Shown here piece after piece: positions 4,792-5,697 of a DNA stretch of 5,697 bases (position 1 is its first letter; each line of letters begins with the position of its first letter). The stretch is taken from assembly GCA_002683735.1 (NCBI GenBank), contig NYTZ01000169.1, forward strand, positions 1 to 5,697. Reading direction: 5' to 3'. Position numbers and translations under genes: made by a program. Under the pieces are notes generated by a model. That model saw only the letters and a list, made by a program, of their open reading frames with translations. It did not search any database and was not told the DNA's origin. The DNA is from Flavobacteriales bacterium. GTDB lineage: Bacteria > Bacteroidota > Bacteroidia > Flavobacteriales > UA16.

Positions 4792-5670
4792 GTGCTTCAG
4801 GCCGATCGGCGGTTGATCCGCCATGCCCTCACCGTCACGCTGGGGTTGCTGACCCTCATCTGGGGCGCCTTTCTGATCGACGCCCAGTTCGACTTGGATT
4901 GGCGCAGTTTCGGGAACCGCCCACTGAAAACGAAAGGCCTACTCGGCATCCTGACCATGCCCTTCCTTCACGGTGACTTCCAACACCTGTGGGGCAACAC
5001 CGTGTCCTTCTTTTCGCTCAATGCCATGCTGGTCTATTTCTACCGGGACTTGGGATTGAAGGTGCTCGCCTGGTCCTGGATCGGGACGGGTGCCCTGCTC
5101 TGGCTCAGTGGTGCGCCCGGCAACCACATTGGACTCAGCGGCGTGGTCTATGCGCAAGTGGCGTTTCTGTTTCTCAGCGGCATCCTCCGCCGCCACCCGC
5201 GGCTGATCCGCGTGGCCATGGTCGTCATCTTCCTGTATGGCAGCATTGTCTGGGGCATCTTCCCGATTGAAGAAGGCGTCAGCTGGGAGGGTCACCTATC
5301 AGGTGCCTCCATGGGGGGATTTCTGGCTTGGATTTGGCGCAAGCAGGGACCCCAACGTCCCCCATTGCCTCCGGAAGATTCAGAAGTCGAACCAGCGACC
5401 TCCGAGGCGAATGTGCATCCTGCCGCTTACGCTGCCCCCGGTCCAATTCTGAGCGATGCTGCCCCCGGAATCCTTGGAGAGTCGCCCATCGAAGACACCT
5501 GGCTCACGGCCGACATGCCCTTTCCGGAAGAAGAATGGCGGGCCTTACAACGGCAAAAACGCCTGTGGCGCGGCCCACGTCCCCGTCTGGCCGAGCACGC
5601 GAAATCCCGCCGAGGCGGGATTCGCAAGCCGCGTCAGGGCGGCCACATCAAGTCGAAAACCCGACGCTGA
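4792..5670 (+). CDS. Rhomboid family intramembrane serine protease with hydrophilic C-terminal extension
   Basis: This is a polytopic inner-membrane protease that cleaves transmembrane segments. From GTG 4792 it has 292 residues. The first membrane helix is at about 12-31. LHGDFQHLWGN (59-69) has the family His65-x3-Asn69 pattern. GLSGVVYA (114-121) contains the catalytic Ser116, and SWEGHLSGA (164-172) the catalytic His168, so the Ser-His dyad is intact. Further helices lie at about 74-84, 90-106, 118-131, 139-157 and 169-182. Residues 185-292 form a soluble tail, first Pro- and acid-rich, then strongly basic (RRGGIRKPRQGG, 273-284). The start is uncertain: no in-frame ATG lies near the core, and GTG 4651 (339 residues) or TTG 4813 (285 residues) are alternatives. 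I prefer 4792 because 4651-4791 reads Arg/His-rich with poor third-position bias. The stop TGA directly abuts the stop of the convergent gene. Confidence 0.85.
   Translation: MLQADRRLIRHALTVTLGLLTLIWGAFLIDAQFDLDWRSFGNRPLKTKGLLGILTMPFLHGDFQHLWGNTVSFFSLNAMLVYFYRDLGLKVLAWSWIGTGALLWLSGAPGNHIGLSGVVYAQVAFLFLSGILRRHPRLIRVAMVVIFLYGSIVWGIFPIEEGVSWEGHLSGASMGGFLAWIWRKQGPQRPPLPPEDSEVEPATSEANVHPAAYAAPGPILSDAAPGILGESPIEDTWLTADMPFPEEEWRALQRQKRLWRGPRPRLAEHAKSRRGGIRKPRQGGHIKSKTRR
5599..5625. repeat. Hairpin near the 3' end of the rhomboid gene
   Basis: GCGAAATCCCGC (5599-5610) pairs with GCGGGATTCGC (5615-5625) around a CGAG loop, giving 11 bp with one bulged A. It lies inside the coding sequence for the basic tail, about 45 bases before the abutting stops of the rhomboid gene and its convergent neighbour. 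No T tract follows on either strand. As the two genes leave no spacer, it may serve in 3'-end formation, but coding constraint alone could also produce it. Confidence 0.4.
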
Positions 5671-5697
5671 TTAGGCGTTGAGCATCACCGGCATGAC
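5671..5697 (-). CDS. dnaN: C-terminal end of a convergent gene, probably DNA polymerase III beta subunit (sliding clamp)
   Basis: Reading the minus strand from the right edge gives V-M-P-V-M-L-N-A and then TAA at 5673-5671. This matches the C-terminus I know for beta clamps of Bacteroidota, which end in a M-P-x-M-L-N-like strand (E. coli DnaN ends in V-M-P-M-R-L). Only eight codons are visible, so the call rests on a short but characteristic motif and could be wrong. The stop is immediately adjacent to the rhomboid stop with no base between them. The beta clamp is the ring-shaped processivity factor of the replicative polymerase. Confidence 0.55.
   Translation of the reverse strand, partial: VMPVMLNA

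Noticed and set aside
4567..4824. 86-residue N-terminal extension of the transglutaminase-like protein
   Set aside because: The codons nearest ATG 4566 (about 4567-4640) show no coding bias, and the helical N-terminal region typical of the group begins at ATG 4566.

Overview
The window looks like a piece of a GC-rich Bacteroidota chromosome. The evidence is: a perfect TAnnTTTG-type -7 promoter box upstream of the lipoprotein gene; starts without Shine-Dalgarno sequences; a DUF1573 lipoprotein; a short form of pterin dehydratase; a Bacteroidota-style rhomboid; and, at the right edge, a C-terminus resembling that of the Bacteroidota DNA polymerase III beta clamp. I cannot place it to genus.

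Layout, left to right. Positions 1-571 (minus) hold the N-terminal part of a secreted trypsin-like (lysyl-endopeptidase-like) serine protease that runs off the left edge. A 128-base divergent spacer follows, then a plus-strand C-terminal processing peptidase of family S41 (700-2301) and a DUF1573 lipoprotein (2389-2925) with its own promoter. The lipoprotein gene ends at a strong bidirectional terminator (2946-2975), which it shares with a convergent pterin-4a-carbinolamine dehydratase gene (2996-3229, minus). Next, on the plus strand, is a sugar-transferase reading frame (3301-3690) that has only the C-terminal half of the family. It overlaps tail to tail with a minus-strand transglutaminase-like (SirB1-type) protein gene (3658-4566). 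After a spacer of about 225 bases comes a plus-strand rhomboid intramembrane protease with a long hydrophilic tail (about 4792-5670). Its stop codon directly abuts the stop of a minus-strand gene, probably dnaN, of which only the last eight codons are in the window.

The genes do not form one pathway. Three encode envelope or exported proteases (trypsin-like, S41, rhomboid), one a lipoprotein, and two probable housekeeping enzymes. Every neighbouring pair is divergent or convergent except S41-DUF1573, so operons are minimal. I see no tRNA, rRNA, CRISPR array, transposase or phage gene, and no convincing new multi-gene system. The points most worth a second look are the half-length sugar transferase, the substituted catalytic positions in the transglutaminase-like protein, the unresolved start of the rhomboid gene, and the hairpins inside convergent gene ends.
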